Positions 26,705 through 35,839 of a DNA stretch of 37,650 nt are shown piece by piece; the first letter of the stretch is position 1; each line of letters begins with the position of its first letter. The notes beneath the pieces were generated by a model. The model searched no databases and was not told where the DNA came from. It worked only from the letters and a program-made list of their open reading frames with translations. The DNA is from Anabaenopsis elenkinii CCIBt3563 (GTDB lineage Bacteria > Cyanobacteriota > Cyanobacteriia > Cyanobacteriales > Nostocaceae), in NCBI RefSeq assembly GCF_015245355.1, contig NZ_CP063311.1:522941-560590 (forward strand). Reading direction: 5' to 3'. Position numbers and translations under genes: made by a program.

Positions 26705-26756
26705 CTCTAGTTGGCTTCGCCTGAACTAGAGGTTTCTACATCCTCTAGTCCGTTTT
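26705..26756. promoter_or_regulatory. Three overlapping CTCTAGTT repeats forming alternative hairpins
   Basis: CTCTAGTT (26705-26712) can pair with AACTAGAG (26724-26731), and ACTAGAGG (26725-26732) can instead pair with CCTCTAGT (26742-26749), followed by CCGTTTTT. The two stems exclude each other. The block sits 135-185 bp before the SRPBCC start (minus strand); the T run reads on the plus strand. The rest of the 26571-26919 gap shows no gene. Regulation is inference. Confidence 0.4.
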
Positions 26757-26919
26757 TAGCAAAGTTACTTTAAGATTTCTGTTGAGCGTGGAGACTTCCA
26801 TATAATTTTAACAAAATATCCGCTCAGAAAATTGATGCCAGTTGATCTGAAATCACTGTCATACCCCATCCCTCGATCGGGTGGGGATGTAAAGCCAGGT
26901 TGTGAATGCAGCAGATTTT

Positions 26920-27261
26920 TCACTCAGGGGCTAAACTTTCTAGACTCAGAGGAACCATCTCACCATTCTTAGTTAGTCCTAAAAACATGGATTCTTCGGG
27001 ATGAATTAATTGACCCGTCAGTACACAACGCTCTTGTTGTTCAGCTGTAGCTTGTACACTAGCTCTAATATCGGCTCGGGAAAATCCGGGTTTCCACTCA
27101 CCTGATTTTTGTTGTACATAGTTCCAGAGGATCTCTCTAATCAAAGCCTGATATCCCTGGTTATGGGCTATTTCTTTGAGTTTATCTTTGAGTTCCTTTT
27201 CCAGGCGGATACTGGTAACTTCCATTTCAGTAGTGGGAGTGCGGGCGATCGCATGGTGCAT
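26920..27261 (-). CDS. Ribbon-helix-helix regulator-like protein with C-terminal extension
   Basis: 113 residues. Residues about 13-55 (MEVTSIRLEKELKDKLKEIA and the next helix YQALIREILWNYV) fit a CopG/MetJ-type ribbon-helix-helix DNA-binding fold. The C-terminal half, with SRADIRASVQATAEQQE and CVLTGQLIHPEESMFLGL, is not assigned. No partner toxin gene is adjacent. It may be a transcription factor; the start ATG is backed by conserved-looking sequence from MHHAIA on, which includes a HIP1 site. The gene is divergent from the small exported protein. Confidence 0.7.
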   Translation of the reverse strand: MHHAIARTPTTEMEVTSIRLEKELKDKLKEIAHNQGYQALIREILWNYVQQKSGEWKPGFSRADIRASVQATAEQQERCVLTGQLIHPEESMFLGLTKNGEMVPLSLESLAPE

Positions 27262-27403
27262 AACTTTTGCTCCTTCAATGTGTGCACAGTCTAGTAATAC
27301 AAGTGTAGTATGTTGAGAGCAATGTTGAATTCCTCTGAAATTCCTCTAGCTCAAGATTGATTGACGGAAAAATATAGAAGAATATAAATACAATATAAAT
27401 AAA

Positions 27404-27482
27404 TGTCATTCTCCAGGTCGATACAAGGGTGAGTGATTTACTCATAAGATAGTACTTAGAAATAAAAACAAGGAGAATGACA
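27404..27482. repeat. 11-bp perfect inverted repeat, 57 bp apart
   Basis: TGTCATTCTCC at 27404-27414 is exactly complementary in inverse to GGAGAATGACA at 27472-27482. Between the arms is a small GAGTGATTTACTC hairpin. The structure lies in the promoter gap of the small exported protein gene, and could be a tiny mobile-element scar or a regulatory fold. Confidence 0.5.
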
Positions 27483-27555
27483 AATAAAGCTATTAATTAC
27501 TCAATATTATTGTGTGCAAACATGACGGTGTTAAAACTGTGATTGAGGATTGAAG

Positions 27556-27912
27556 ATGAATAATTATCATGTGATTTTATGGATTTTACGCCCAGTAAGG
27601 TTTATAGTTGTGGCTTCTGCCTGTGTCCTGCTATTTTTCTCCAGCGCCTCAGCTGCGTTTGCCATCAGTAGTTATCAAAGTGATCCTCAAGAAGGCCCGA
27701 CACAGCTTTTAGAAACACAACGCAGAACTGACGAAGCGGGTAAATCCAAACCTTTGGGACTCAAAGAAACTCAAGAAAAGTCAAGCAAAGGACTGAATGA
27801 AATTCAGGGAGACGCTGACATAGATAAGATGAAGACCCCTGAAAATTCACAGAGTTCAACTTCAGTAGAAGAGGATGTTAAAAACTTTTTGGAAAAAGTT
27901 ACAGGTAATTAG
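27556..27912 (+). CDS. Small exported/membrane-anchored protein of unknown function
   Basis: 118 residues from the ATG at 27556, supported by GAGG at 27545-27548 seven bases upstream; a TTG two codons earlier is less likely. The N-terminus has a basic start and a hydrophobic run (VASACVLLFFSSASAAFA) with an A-x-A type signal-peptidase site near residue 36. The mature part is charged, low in hydrophobic residues (LETQRRTDEAGKSKPLG, KSSKGLNEIQGDADIDKM) and probably disordered, ending in a short helix VEEDVKNFLEKV. I do not recognise a domain. It is followed by its own terminator, so it is a single-gene unit. Confidence 0.7.
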   Translation: MNNYHVILWILRPVRFIVVASACVLLFFSSASAAFAISSYQSDPQEGPTQLLETQRRTDEAGKSKPLGLKETQEKSSKGLNEIQGDADIDKMKTPENSQSSTSVEEDVKNFLEKVTGN

Positions 27913-27931
27913 AAATACATCATATCCCTAA

Positions 27932-27962
27932 CCCCGGTTATTTGAATTAATCGGGATTTTTT
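27932..27962 (+). terminator. Terminator after the small exported protein gene
   Basis: CCCCGGTTA (27932-27940) pairs with TAATCGGGA (27948-27956), 7 of 9 standard pairs, and is followed by TTTTTT at 27957-27962. Confidence 0.75.
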
Positions 27963-28249
27963 AAATGTTTGTCTAGTTACAATGTAAAAATAGATCGAGT
28001 TTTGTGGCAGTTGGATAGAGTGCTATTATATTATAATATAATTACCAAAAATTATCGATTTCGTGGCTCTGATAGTTTTCCGTGCCCACAGAAAAATGGG
28101 TGAGCATTTACCAAAACTGAGTATATAAGTAAATCCCCAATCCCCTACAGCAGTGTTTTCTACCATGATGTAGTCAGAGCCAGTGTTAATTAAGGGAAGT
28201 TGCGGGGCTAACTTAACATCATTTATTGTGCAGTCGCGCCTGTCAGATC

Positions 28250-30283
28250 ATGATCTGCTGCTTAAATCCCGATTGCCCAAATCCCCTCAATCCTGACACA
28301 CAGAAGTTATGCCAAAGTTGTAACACCCCCTTGGTGCCACTTTTGCGAAATCGCTTCCGTGTGATTCGGTTGCTTTCCGATGAAGGGGGATTTGGCAGAA
28401 CCTATTTATCCGAGGATACAGACAAACTAAATGAACGTTGTGTTGTCAAGCAATTAGCGCCGAAGTTTCAAGGGACTTGGTCGCAAAAAAAAGCTGTAGA
28501 ATTATTTGCTCAAGAAGCCAAACGTCTACAAGAGCTAGGAGAACACCCACAAATACCAACTCTTTTAGCTTATTTTGAGCAAGATAACTGCTTGTATTTA
28601 GTGCAGCAGTTTGTGAATGGGCAAAATTTGTTAAGCGAGTTGCAACGGCGAAAAGTTTATAAACCGGCGGAAATTAAGGCAATTTTGCTGCATTTATTGC
28701 CTGTCCTCCAGTTTATCCATGAGCGTGGTGTGATTCACCGGGACATCAAACCAGAAAATATTATTCGACGACATGGTGACGGACGATTAAGCCTGATAGA
28801 TTTTGGTTCCTCGAAGCAGTTAACCACCAGAGCACAGAAGAAAATGGGGACTTCAATTGGTTCCCATGGTTATTCGCCATTGGAGCAAATTAGAGATGGT
28901 AAGGCTTACCCTGCTAGTGATTTGTTTGCTTTGGGGGCTACCTGCTTTCATTTACTAACTGGAATTTCTCCCTTTCAGTTGTGGCTAGAACATGGCTATG
29001 GTTGGGTGACTAATTGGCGACAATATCTGCGCAGTCCATTGAGTGCTGAATTGGATAATGTTCTTGATCAGCTGTTGAAAAAAGATATACAACAGCGTTA
29101 CCAATCAGCCGATGAAGTCATGAGAGACTTGAAGGTAAAACAACCACTAGCACTGCCAAGAGCAGCTAAATCTACCGTAAAAATACCGGTAACTCAGATT
29201 TCATCTTTACCAATCAAATATGCCTTACTGAAGAATATAGTTTTAGTAAGTGCTTTGATGATGTTATTTGGGATTGAAGATTCTTGGTATCAGCAATATC
29301 AACGCTTTCAGACTGCTTTATTGTCTACATTGACTCAAGATCATAGCAGTGGAGGGGGAGTAGTTGCCGATGAGTCCCTTAATTCACCTTTGAAGAATAT
29401 TACCTTGGCTCAAGCCCTAGAAGGTCATGAAGATGTGGTTTTATCTGTAGCTATTAGTCCTGATAGTCAGATTTTTGCCAGCAGTGGGGAAGGGAGTATT
29501 AAAGTTTGGAATTTGGCTACAGGAGAGGAAATTACTACGGTCAATAGCCGACAAAGGGTGAATGTGGTAGCTATCAGCCCCGATGGAAGTACTTTAGTTA
29601 GTGGTGGTGATGATCAAACTATCAAAATTTGGGATCTTCCTACTGGTGAGTTGCTGCGAACCCTCAGGGGACATGCGGATGCAATTCACGCCTTAGCCTT
29701 TAGCCCGGATGCTAGGACTCTAGTTAGTGGTAGTGATGATGGTACTATTAAACTGTGGAATATGCCCACGGGAAGGTTAAGAGGTACACTCAGAGGACAT
29801 ACATCTTGGGTGCGTTCACTAGCTATGAGTGGGGATGGTGTGACTTTGGCCAGTGGTAGTTTTGACAAAACTATTAAAATTTGGGATCTGAACAGAGCAG
29901 TTTTGCTCCGCACAGTTGAGCAAGATGGGGAAATAGTTACAGGTGTGGCTTTGAGTGCAGATGGTCAGACCCTAGGGATTGCTTCTGGCGGTAAGCTACG
30001 GACGATGACACTGGGGGATTTAGCTACCGAAGAGAAAACCCAGACACTAGCAGAAAATATGGCAACTGTTACATCCATTGCTTTTAGTCCCGATCATAGT
30101 ACTCTGGTTAGTGGTGGGGGCGATCGCACAATTAGACTTTGGGATTTAGCCACAGGTAAAGAAATGCGTAGACTTGTGGGACACGCGGACACTGTCACCG
30201 CCTTGGCGATCAGCCCTGATGGTCGGACCCTCATCACTGGTGGTGAAGACAATAATATCATCCTTTGGCGAGTCCCCCAGTAA
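28250..30283 (+). CDS. Ser/Thr protein kinase with zinc ribbon and seven WD40 repeats
   Basis: 677 residues from the ATG at 28250; an in-frame TTG eight codons upstream is less likely. A zinc ribbon comes first (Cys4, Cys9, Cys21, Cys24). The Hanks-type kinase domain follows with GGFGRTY, the ATP lysine Lys67 (CVVKQL), the catalytic HRDIKPENII with Asp165 and DFGSS with Asp184, so it should be active. A hydrophobic segment (about 323-342, NIVLVSALMMLFGIE) may span the membrane. Residues 390-677 contain seven WD40 repeats (LEGHEDVV, LRGHADAI, LRGHTSWV and others, each ending in IWDL- or LWN-type motifs), enough for one propeller. Repeat 5 is degenerate. This layout is typical of cyanobacterial kinases. 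Targets are unknown. Confidence 0.92.
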   Translation: MICCLNPDCPNPLNPDTQKLCQSCNTPLVPLLRNRFRVIRLLSDEGGFGRTYLSEDTDKLNERCVVKQLAPKFQGTWSQKKAVELFAQEAKRLQELGEHPQIPTLLAYFEQDNCLYLVQQFVNGQNLLSELQRRKVYKPAEIKAILLHLLPVLQFIHERGVIHRDIKPENIIRRHGDGRLSLIDFGSSKQLTTRAQKKMGTSIGSHGYSPLEQIRDGKAYPASDLFALGATCFHLLTGISPFQLWLEHGYGWVTNWRQYLRSPLSAELDNVLDQLLKKDIQQRYQSADEVMRDLKVKQPLALPRAAKSTVKIPVTQISSLPIKYALLKNIVLVSALMMLFGIEDSWYQQYQRFQTALLSTLTQDHSSGGGVVADESLNSPLKNITLAQALEGHEDVVLSVAISPDSQIFASSGEGSIKVWNLATGEEITTVNSRQRVNVVAISPDGSTLVSGGDDQTIKIWDLPTGELLRTLRGHADAIHALAFSPDARTLVSGSDDGTIKLWNMPTGRLRGTLRGHTSWVRSLAMSGDGVTLASGSFDKTIKIWDLNRAVLLRTVEQDGEIVTGVALSADGQTLGIASGGKLRTMTLGDLATEEKTQTLAENMATVTSIAFSPDHSTLVSGGGDRTIRLWDLATGKEMRRLVGHADTVTALAISPDGRTLITGGEDNNIILWRVPQ

Positions 30284-30739
30284 GAGATGTTGTTGCATAT
30301 GAGTTGCAATTGAGTATCTCATTTGCTTAATATGAGTTTCAACAAACAACAAACACCGTTGAGATAGTAAACTGTGGAAAACAACGTTACCCAGTCATAA
30401 GTTCCCATATATCAAAACCATCTGCCTTGAGCAGTTGTAGCAGACTTTCTTAGTTTTAGAAAAGAACCTTTCTATATACCTTGAGTTGCAAGTATATGGC
30501 TGACTTGATATGCCTATCCATCAAAATTAGAGGTGATGGGCTGAGGATGTCTATTTTGCGGCTAATCGTATAATTAGGCACTACTTCTATTCCTTTTGGT
30601 CGATGTCGCCATCATGGGGAGAATGATCTATAACCTATTGACATTGGGAGATACCAGCCATACCTGACAATAAGGTATTTTACCGTTAATTACGACAATT
30701 ATGGTATAAAAACCAGCAATCAAATATTAGGTATCTAAG
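30284..30739. other. 456-bp gene-free region before the export cluster
   Basis: No gene, tRNA or strong terminator is seen. It should carry the promoter of the HTH gene; TATAAA near 30705 could be a -10 but no matching -35 stands out. Confidence 0.4.
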
Positions 30740-31303
30740 ATGAATGGTAAATTATTGACACCATTTCAACGCCAATTATTACTCAAAAAGTTGGCAGAAG
30801 ATATACCAGAATTATACCGCCAACGGATTTCAATTATGCTGTTGGCAGATGAAGGAAAATCACAAAGGGAAATATGTCGTACTTTAGGATGCTGTTCAGC
30901 TACCGCTAGACATTGGATACATATAGCCCGTAGTGGGAAAGCCCACGAGTGGGAAGCATCCCCAGTTGGTCGTCCCAAGGCGATCAATGAGGAATACATA
31001 GCACGCCTTGAAGAACTTGTCAACCATCATCCCCACGACTATGGTTATGGTTTTCGGCGCTGGACAGCTAACTGGTTAAGTAAACACTTAGCTAAAGAGT
31101 TTGGGCTGCAATTGAGTGAATGTCATATCAAACGCCTACTCAAACAAATGGGACTATCCACTAAAGGTAAATCTGAAACTGCATCAGAAAATACCCATGA
31201 AGGTGTGACTTGCCAAATATCTATCACTGATATCACGGGACAATCTAGGGGTAATACTAATGTAATTGTACCGATTCAATTGCTGAAGTTTAAGAAAAAT
31301 TAA
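30740..31303 (+). CDS. HTH protein related to the DNA-binding half of IS630/Tc1 transposases
   Basis: 187 residues. Residues about 25-70 form a homeodomain-like HTH (MLLADEGKSQREICRTLGCC, ATARHWIHIARSG). A GRPKAI linker follows, then a winged-helix segment (YGYGFRRWTANWLSKHLAKE, LSECHIKRLLKQMGL) as in IS630-type transposases. The DDE catalytic domain is absent, and the last 40 residues are unrelated to it. The gene is intact, so it is more likely a recruited regulator than a decayed insertion sequence. It is followed after 168 bp by the peptide exporter on the same strand; a role in its control is inferred from position only. Confidence 0.7.
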   Translation: MNGKLLTPFQRQLLLKKLAEDIPELYRQRISIMLLADEGKSQREICRTLGCCSATARHWIHIARSGKAHEWEASPVGRPKAINEEYIARLEELVNHHPHDYGYGFRRWTANWLSKHLAKEFGLQLSECHIKRLLKQMGLSTKGKSETASENTHEGVTCQISITDITGQSRGNTNVIVPIQLLKFKKN

Positions 31304-31471
31304 ATAGCTATCATCCCCTAATTTGCAAACCCTTGGGGGGTGAGTTAAGACGATGCTCCTCATAAACCCAGGGGTAACAGATGATTGTGTCCGTTTTTAG
31401 AAGGGGAAACCTATCAAGTACTTACTCAATTTCACAAAATCAGATCATCATCTTCTAAATTCTCTAAATTT

Positions 31472-34165
31472 ATGGTCCAAGAATCAGTTAAAACACAAAT
31501 TTCCCAGGAATTATTCAATCAAACCCTAGGATATTCCTTTTCTGTCGCAGAATTTCAAATCTATGGACAGCAACTAAAATACAGAGAACCGAAAATAGGG
31601 AAATTTTGGTCAGGGACAGGAGTTGAACCCGGGATTTATGTTGTACTTAGCAGCAAAGTGAGGTTAATTGATGACAGTGGAGAAGTAATTACGACGGTGA
31701 GAAAGGGAGAATCCTTCGGACATCATACATTGTTTCCCAATCTTAACTGTCAAGTTTATGGTGCGCGAGCCAGTGAAAGTCTGCGGTTGTGTTTTTTCCC
31801 TGGTGAATTGCTCAAAAACTTAATGGATAAATACCCACAAATTCAAGAGCACCTAAAAACAAAAACCCATATTCTCCATTCTCCATCTCAGCAGCCATTA
31901 CCAAGGGTCACTACCGGAGAAAATCACCACCAAACCAGACAAAAAATTAGTCAAGCTTACCTTCCCACTCCTACCCAAAAAGTTCGTCATCTATTACAAA
32001 GAATTACTCGCCGTTATCCCTTTTTTGCCCAACATAGCGCTTCTGATTGCGGTGCTGCTTGTTTAGTGATGGTGTCTCTCTATTGGGGGAAACAATTTAA
32101 CCTCAACCGGTTGCGGGAGATGGCTAATGTTGATCGTAATGGTGTATCCTTGCGTGGGTTAACCACCACCGCTGAAAGCCTGGGTTTTAATACCCGTCCG
32201 GTGAAAGCTAATATCCAGCAGTTAGCACAACAAACACTACCTGCTATTGTCCATTGGGAAGGAAAACACTATATTGTTGTCTATGAAATTACCCCTCAAA
32301 AGGTGATAGTTGCTGACCCCGCTGTTGGTCAACTGACTCTTTCTTACTCAGAATTTCAGGCGGGTTGGACTGGGTATACACTCCTGCTAGAACCAACGGC
32401 TTTATTTAAGAATGCACAAGAAAGTACAACTCCTTTTTGGCAATTTTTTCAACTGGTCAAGCCTCATGGTGTGGTCATAGGGGAAGTATTTATTGCTTCC
32501 ATATTTATTCAAATATTTGGACTGATTACACCCTTATTTACACAACTGATTTTAGACCGTGTGATAGTACAACGGTCTCATTTAACCTTAATGGCTGTAG
32601 GGTTGGGTTTGATGATCTTTAGCCTGTTCCGTGTGGCCATGACAGGTTTAAGGCAATATCTCATCGACCACACTGGTAATAAGATTAATGTGGCCTTGGT
32701 GGTGGCGTTTATTCGTCACACTTTCCGATTACCTTTAAGCTATTTTGAAAATCGTTATGTGGGTGATATTGTCTCTCGGTTACAGGAAAATAGCAAAATC
32801 CAAAGCTTTATTTCTGGGGAAGCATTATCAATCATTCTAGATTTTATAACTGTATTTATTTATCTGGGTTTGATGTTTTGGTACAGTTGGCAAATGGCTT
32901 TAATATCTTTGGTAATTGTCCCGCCATTTTTGGGTCTGGCTTTGATTGCTACACCTTTTTTACAGCGAATTTCCCGACAAATTTTTAAGGCTTCAGTTCA
33001 GGAAAATAGTTACATTATTGAAGCTTTAACTGGTATTAGAACTATCAAATCAACGGCGGTAGAACAAACAGTGCGTTGGCATTGGGAAGAGTTATTAAAC
33101 AAGGAGATAAAAACTAACTTTTCTGGGCAAGTAATTGGCAATCGGTTACAGATTTTTAGTAATACAATTGAGGCTTGTGTATCCACGGCTTTATTGTGGT
33201 ATGGGGCATATCTGGTAATTGAGAATCAATTATCTATTGGGCAGTTGGTAGCATTTAATATGCTTTTAGGCAATATTATTAACCCTTTTAAAAGATTAAC
33301 TGTGTTGTGGAACCAGTTGCAAGAGGTAATCATTGCTGTGGAAAGGATTAATGATGTATTAGATGCTAAACCAGAAGAGGATATACAAGAGCAACAACGG
33401 CAAACTTTACCGGAAATTCAGGGTAATATTGATTTTCAACATGTGACCTTTCGTTATCATGAGGATGCTAATGTTAATATTCTGCAAAATGTCAATTTTT
33501 CAATTAAATCAGGACAAACAGTGGCTTTAGTGGGGCGTAGTGGGTCTGGTAAAACTACAATCTCTAAGCTGGTTTTAGGTCTGTATCCACCTACTAATGG
33601 TAAAATCTTAATTGATGGACATGATATTACTACCATCTGTTTAGATTCTCTGCGCCAACAGGTGGGTGTGGTTGATCAAGATACTTTTTTGTTTGGTAAT
33701 ACTATCCGGGAAAATATCAGTTTAGGACATCCAGATGCAAGTTTAGAGGAAATTATCACCGCTGCTCAATTAGCAGGTGCTGATGAGTTTATCCAGCAAT
33801 TACCTATGGGTTATGAAACTCAAATTGGTGAAGGGGGCGGTTTATTATCTGGGGGACAAAGACAAAGAATTGCGATCGCCCGCGCTTTATTAGGTAATCC
33901 CAAACTCTTGATTTTTGATGAAGCTACTTCTCACCTTGATCCGGAATCAGAACGGATAATTCAGCAGAATTTGCAGCAAATTCTCAAGGGGAGAACTGCT
34001 TTAATTATTGCTCATCGTCTGTCTACGATCAGGAATGCTGATTTAATTTTGGTTTTAGATCAAGGTATGTTGATTGAATGTGGTAGTCATGAGCAATTAA
34101 TCGACAAACGTGGACACTATTTCTACCTCAATCAACAGCAATTAGGTAACAAGGATTATTCCTAA
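31472..34165 (+). CDS. Peptidase-containing ABC transporter (CNBD-like + C39 peptidase + ABC exporter)
   Basis: 897 residues from the ATG at 31472; the frame is open back to a TTG at 31385 (926 residues), so the start is uncertain. Residues about 25-125 look like a cyclic-nucleotide-binding fold (VRKGESFGHHTLF, GARASESLRL), though without a perfect phosphate cassette. A C39 peptidase domain follows with Cys193 (HSASDCGAACL), His266 (KHYIVVYE) and Asp282 (ADPA), all needed to cut leaders after Gly-Gly. Then come the membrane helices and the ATPase: Walker A GRSGSGKTT (about 687), signature LSGGQRQRIA (about 793), Walker B LLIFDEATSHLD and the H-loop IIAHRLS. It should process and export peptides across the inner membrane. 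HetC of Anabaena has a related domain set. Confidence 0.93.
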   Translation: MVQESVKTQISQELFNQTLGYSFSVAEFQIYGQQLKYREPKIGKFWSGTGVEPGIYVVLSSKVRLIDDSGEVITTVRKGESFGHHTLFPNLNCQVYGARASESLRLCFFPGELLKNLMDKYPQIQEHLKTKTHILHSPSQQPLPRVTTGENHHQTRQKISQAYLPTPTQKVRHLLQRITRRYPFFAQHSASDCGAACLVMVSLYWGKQFNLNRLREMANVDRNGVSLRGLTTTAESLGFNTRPVKANIQQLAQQTLPAIVHWEGKHYIVVYEITPQKVIVADPAVGQLTLSYSEFQAGWTGYTLLLEPTALFKNAQESTTPFWQFFQLVKPHGVVIGEVFIASIFIQIFGLITPLFTQLILDRVIVQRSHLTLMAVGLGLMIFSLFRVAMTGLRQYLIDHTGNKINVALVVAFIRHTFRLPLSYFENRYVGDIVSRLQENSKIQSFISGEALSIILDFITVFIYLGLMFWYSWQMALISLVIVPPFLGLALIATPFLQRISRQIFKASVQENSYIIEALTGIRTIKSTAVEQTVRWHWEELLNKEIKTNFSGQVIGNRLQIFSNTIEACVSTALLWYGAYLVIENQLSIGQLVAFNMLLGNIINPFKRLTVLWNQLQEVIIAVERINDVLDAKPEEDIQEQQRQTLPEIQGNIDFQHVTFRYHEDANVNILQNVNFSIKSGQTVALVGRSGSGKTTISKLVLGLYPPTNGKILIDGHDITTICLDSLRQQVGVVDQDTFLFGNTIRENISLGHPDASLEEIITAAQLAGADEFIQQLPMGYETQIGEGGGLLSGGQRQRIAIARALLGNPKLLIFDEATSHLDPESERIIQQNLQQILKGRTALIIAHRLSTIRNADLILVLDQGMLIECGSHEQLIDKRGHYFYLNQQQLGNKDYS

Positions 34166-34261
34166 ATATAGGAGTTGTGACTATTAACTTTTAATAGGAC
34201 ATAACTAGAGATGGTTGGGCGATATTTTCTGAGGGAAATTGAGGTCAATTGAGGTAAATTT

Positions 34262-35800
34262 ATGTCATATACAATCAATGAAAATGGAAAAGTCCCGACG
34301 GAAGACATTTTATATATAACTCCTGAGACTATGGAGAAATCCCCCCAGGTTCCAGTACAGGTAAAATCTCACGCTCATTGGTCTTTTGCAACTCAAGAAC
34401 TATTAGATGCTTTACCCCAAGTGTGGACTAGGGGATTACTGTACTTTTTAGTGATATTTGTGGCAATTATTTTACCCTGGGCGATGTTATCTAAGGTGGA
34501 TGAAACAGGTACAGCTAGGGGGAAAATTGAACCGGAAGGTAAAACCATGAGGTTAGATAGTCCCGTATCTGGGACTGTGAGAGAAATTATGATTCAGGAA
34601 GGACAGGAAGTCACAGATGGACAACCTCTATTACTGTTAGATTCAGATTTAGTGAGAGCTGAATTAGCTCAGGTGAAGGACAGGTTAGAGGGACAATTAA
34701 ATAGGCGATCGCAATTAACTACTCTGCAAAATCAGTTAGTAGTGACTTTCAGCACTCAACAACAACAAAATCAATCCCAGCAGTTAGAAAAACAATCCCA
34801 AATCGACCAAGCTAGACAACAATTAATAGCATTAACAAATAACTGGGAGTTACAAAAGTCGGAAAAATTATCTCAAGTCAACCAGGCTAAACAAAATTTA
34901 GCCCATAGTATCACTGCTCATAAGTTAACTGCAAGCAGCTTGGCGATCGCCCAACGAGAAGAAACCAGATACAGGGAATTATACCAAGAAGGGGTCATCC
35001 CTGAAATTAATCTTGTAGAAAAGCAAGAACAAGCAAAACAAAGACAACAGTTATATGAACAAAGTCAGTCAGATATCCAACAAGCTGAATTACGTTTAGC
35101 AGAACAGCAAAGCAGTTATCAACGAGTGATCAAACAGGGAAAAGCTGATATTACCCAAGCAGAACTCAGAGCGAGGGAACAAGAACGCAGTTATGAAACC
35201 CTCAAGCGTTCCGGTGAATTAGCTTTACTACGTATTCAGGAACAACAAAATAATTTAGCCACAGAAATCACCGCACTAGAAGCGGAAATCGCTCAAACTC
35301 AAAGACAGATTGAATCTCTGAATATTCAACTAGCACAAAGGGAAGTCACAGCACCCATGACCGGGACTATATTTCAATTACCCATTCAAAAAGCTGGCGC
35401 TGTGGTTCAAGCAGGAACAATGGTTGCAGAAATTGCGCCGCTTGATTCACCTTTAGTGATGAGAGCGCAAATAGCAACCGCACACAGTGGTTCTCTGAAT
35501 GAGAAATTACCAGTCAAGCTGAAATTTGATGCTTATCCTTTCCAAGATTATGGAGTCATGGAAGGAGAGTTAATGAGCATTTCTCCCACAACTATAGATA
35601 TAGATACACCCCAGGGGAAAGTATCAGCTTATAACTTAGAAATCAGCTTACCAGACAACTGTATCCCACAGAGAAATCAATGTATCCCCTTACGTCCTGG
35701 AGATACTGCTACAGCGGAGGTAATTTTACGTCAGCGGCGAATTATTGATTTTATCATTGACCCCTTCAAGCAATTACAAGCAGGGAATTTTAAGTTATAG
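34262..35800 (+). CDS. HlyD-family membrane-fusion/periplasmic adaptor
   Basis: 512 residues. The N-terminal 55 residues are cytoplasmic, one membrane helix spans about 58-76 (LLYFLVIFVAIILPWAML), then comes a biotinyl-lipoyl-like strand region (SPVSGTVREIMIQEGQEV). A long Gln-rich coiled coil (about 130-355) is followed by the second lipoyl half (APMTGTIFQL, KAGAVVQAGTMVAEIAPL) and the beta-barrel end. It would link the ABC exporter to an outer-membrane TolC-like channel, as in type I secretion. No tolC gene is present. It lies 96 bp after the transporter, in the same direction; GAGG near 34252 may serve as ribosome binding site. Confidence 0.93.
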   Translation: MSYTINENGKVPTEDILYITPETMEKSPQVPVQVKSHAHWSFATQELLDALPQVWTRGLLYFLVIFVAIILPWAMLSKVDETGTARGKIEPEGKTMRLDSPVSGTVREIMIQEGQEVTDGQPLLLLDSDLVRAELAQVKDRLEGQLNRRSQLTTLQNQLVVTFSTQQQQNQSQQLEKQSQIDQARQQLIALTNNWELQKSEKLSQVNQAKQNLAHSITAHKLTASSLAIAQREETRYRELYQEGVIPEINLVEKQEQAKQRQQLYEQSQSDIQQAELRLAEQQSSYQRVIKQGKADITQAELRAREQERSYETLKRSGELALLRIQEQQNNLATEITALEAEIAQTQRQIESLNIQLAQREVTAPMTGTIFQLPIQKAGAVVQAGTMVAEIAPLDSPLVMRAQIATAHSGSLNEKLPVKLKFDAYPFQDYGVMEGELMSISPTTIDIDTPQGKVSAYNLEISLPDNCIPQRNQCIPLRPGDTATAEVILRQRRIIDFIIDPFKQLQAGNFKL

Positions 35801-35839
35801 CAGTCAATTCGAGAATTGTAAATTAAGTAGGACAAGATT

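Noticed and set aside
28025..28042. 18-bp perfect palindrome ATTATATTA/TAATATAAT
   Set aside because: It is made only of A and T in an A+T-rich gap, so chance is a good explanation.
31472..34165. HetC itself (heterocyst differentiation exporter)
   Set aside because: The domain set is similar, but here HlyD, isomerase and precursor genes follow and no hetP is seen, so it is probably a paralogue used for other peptides.
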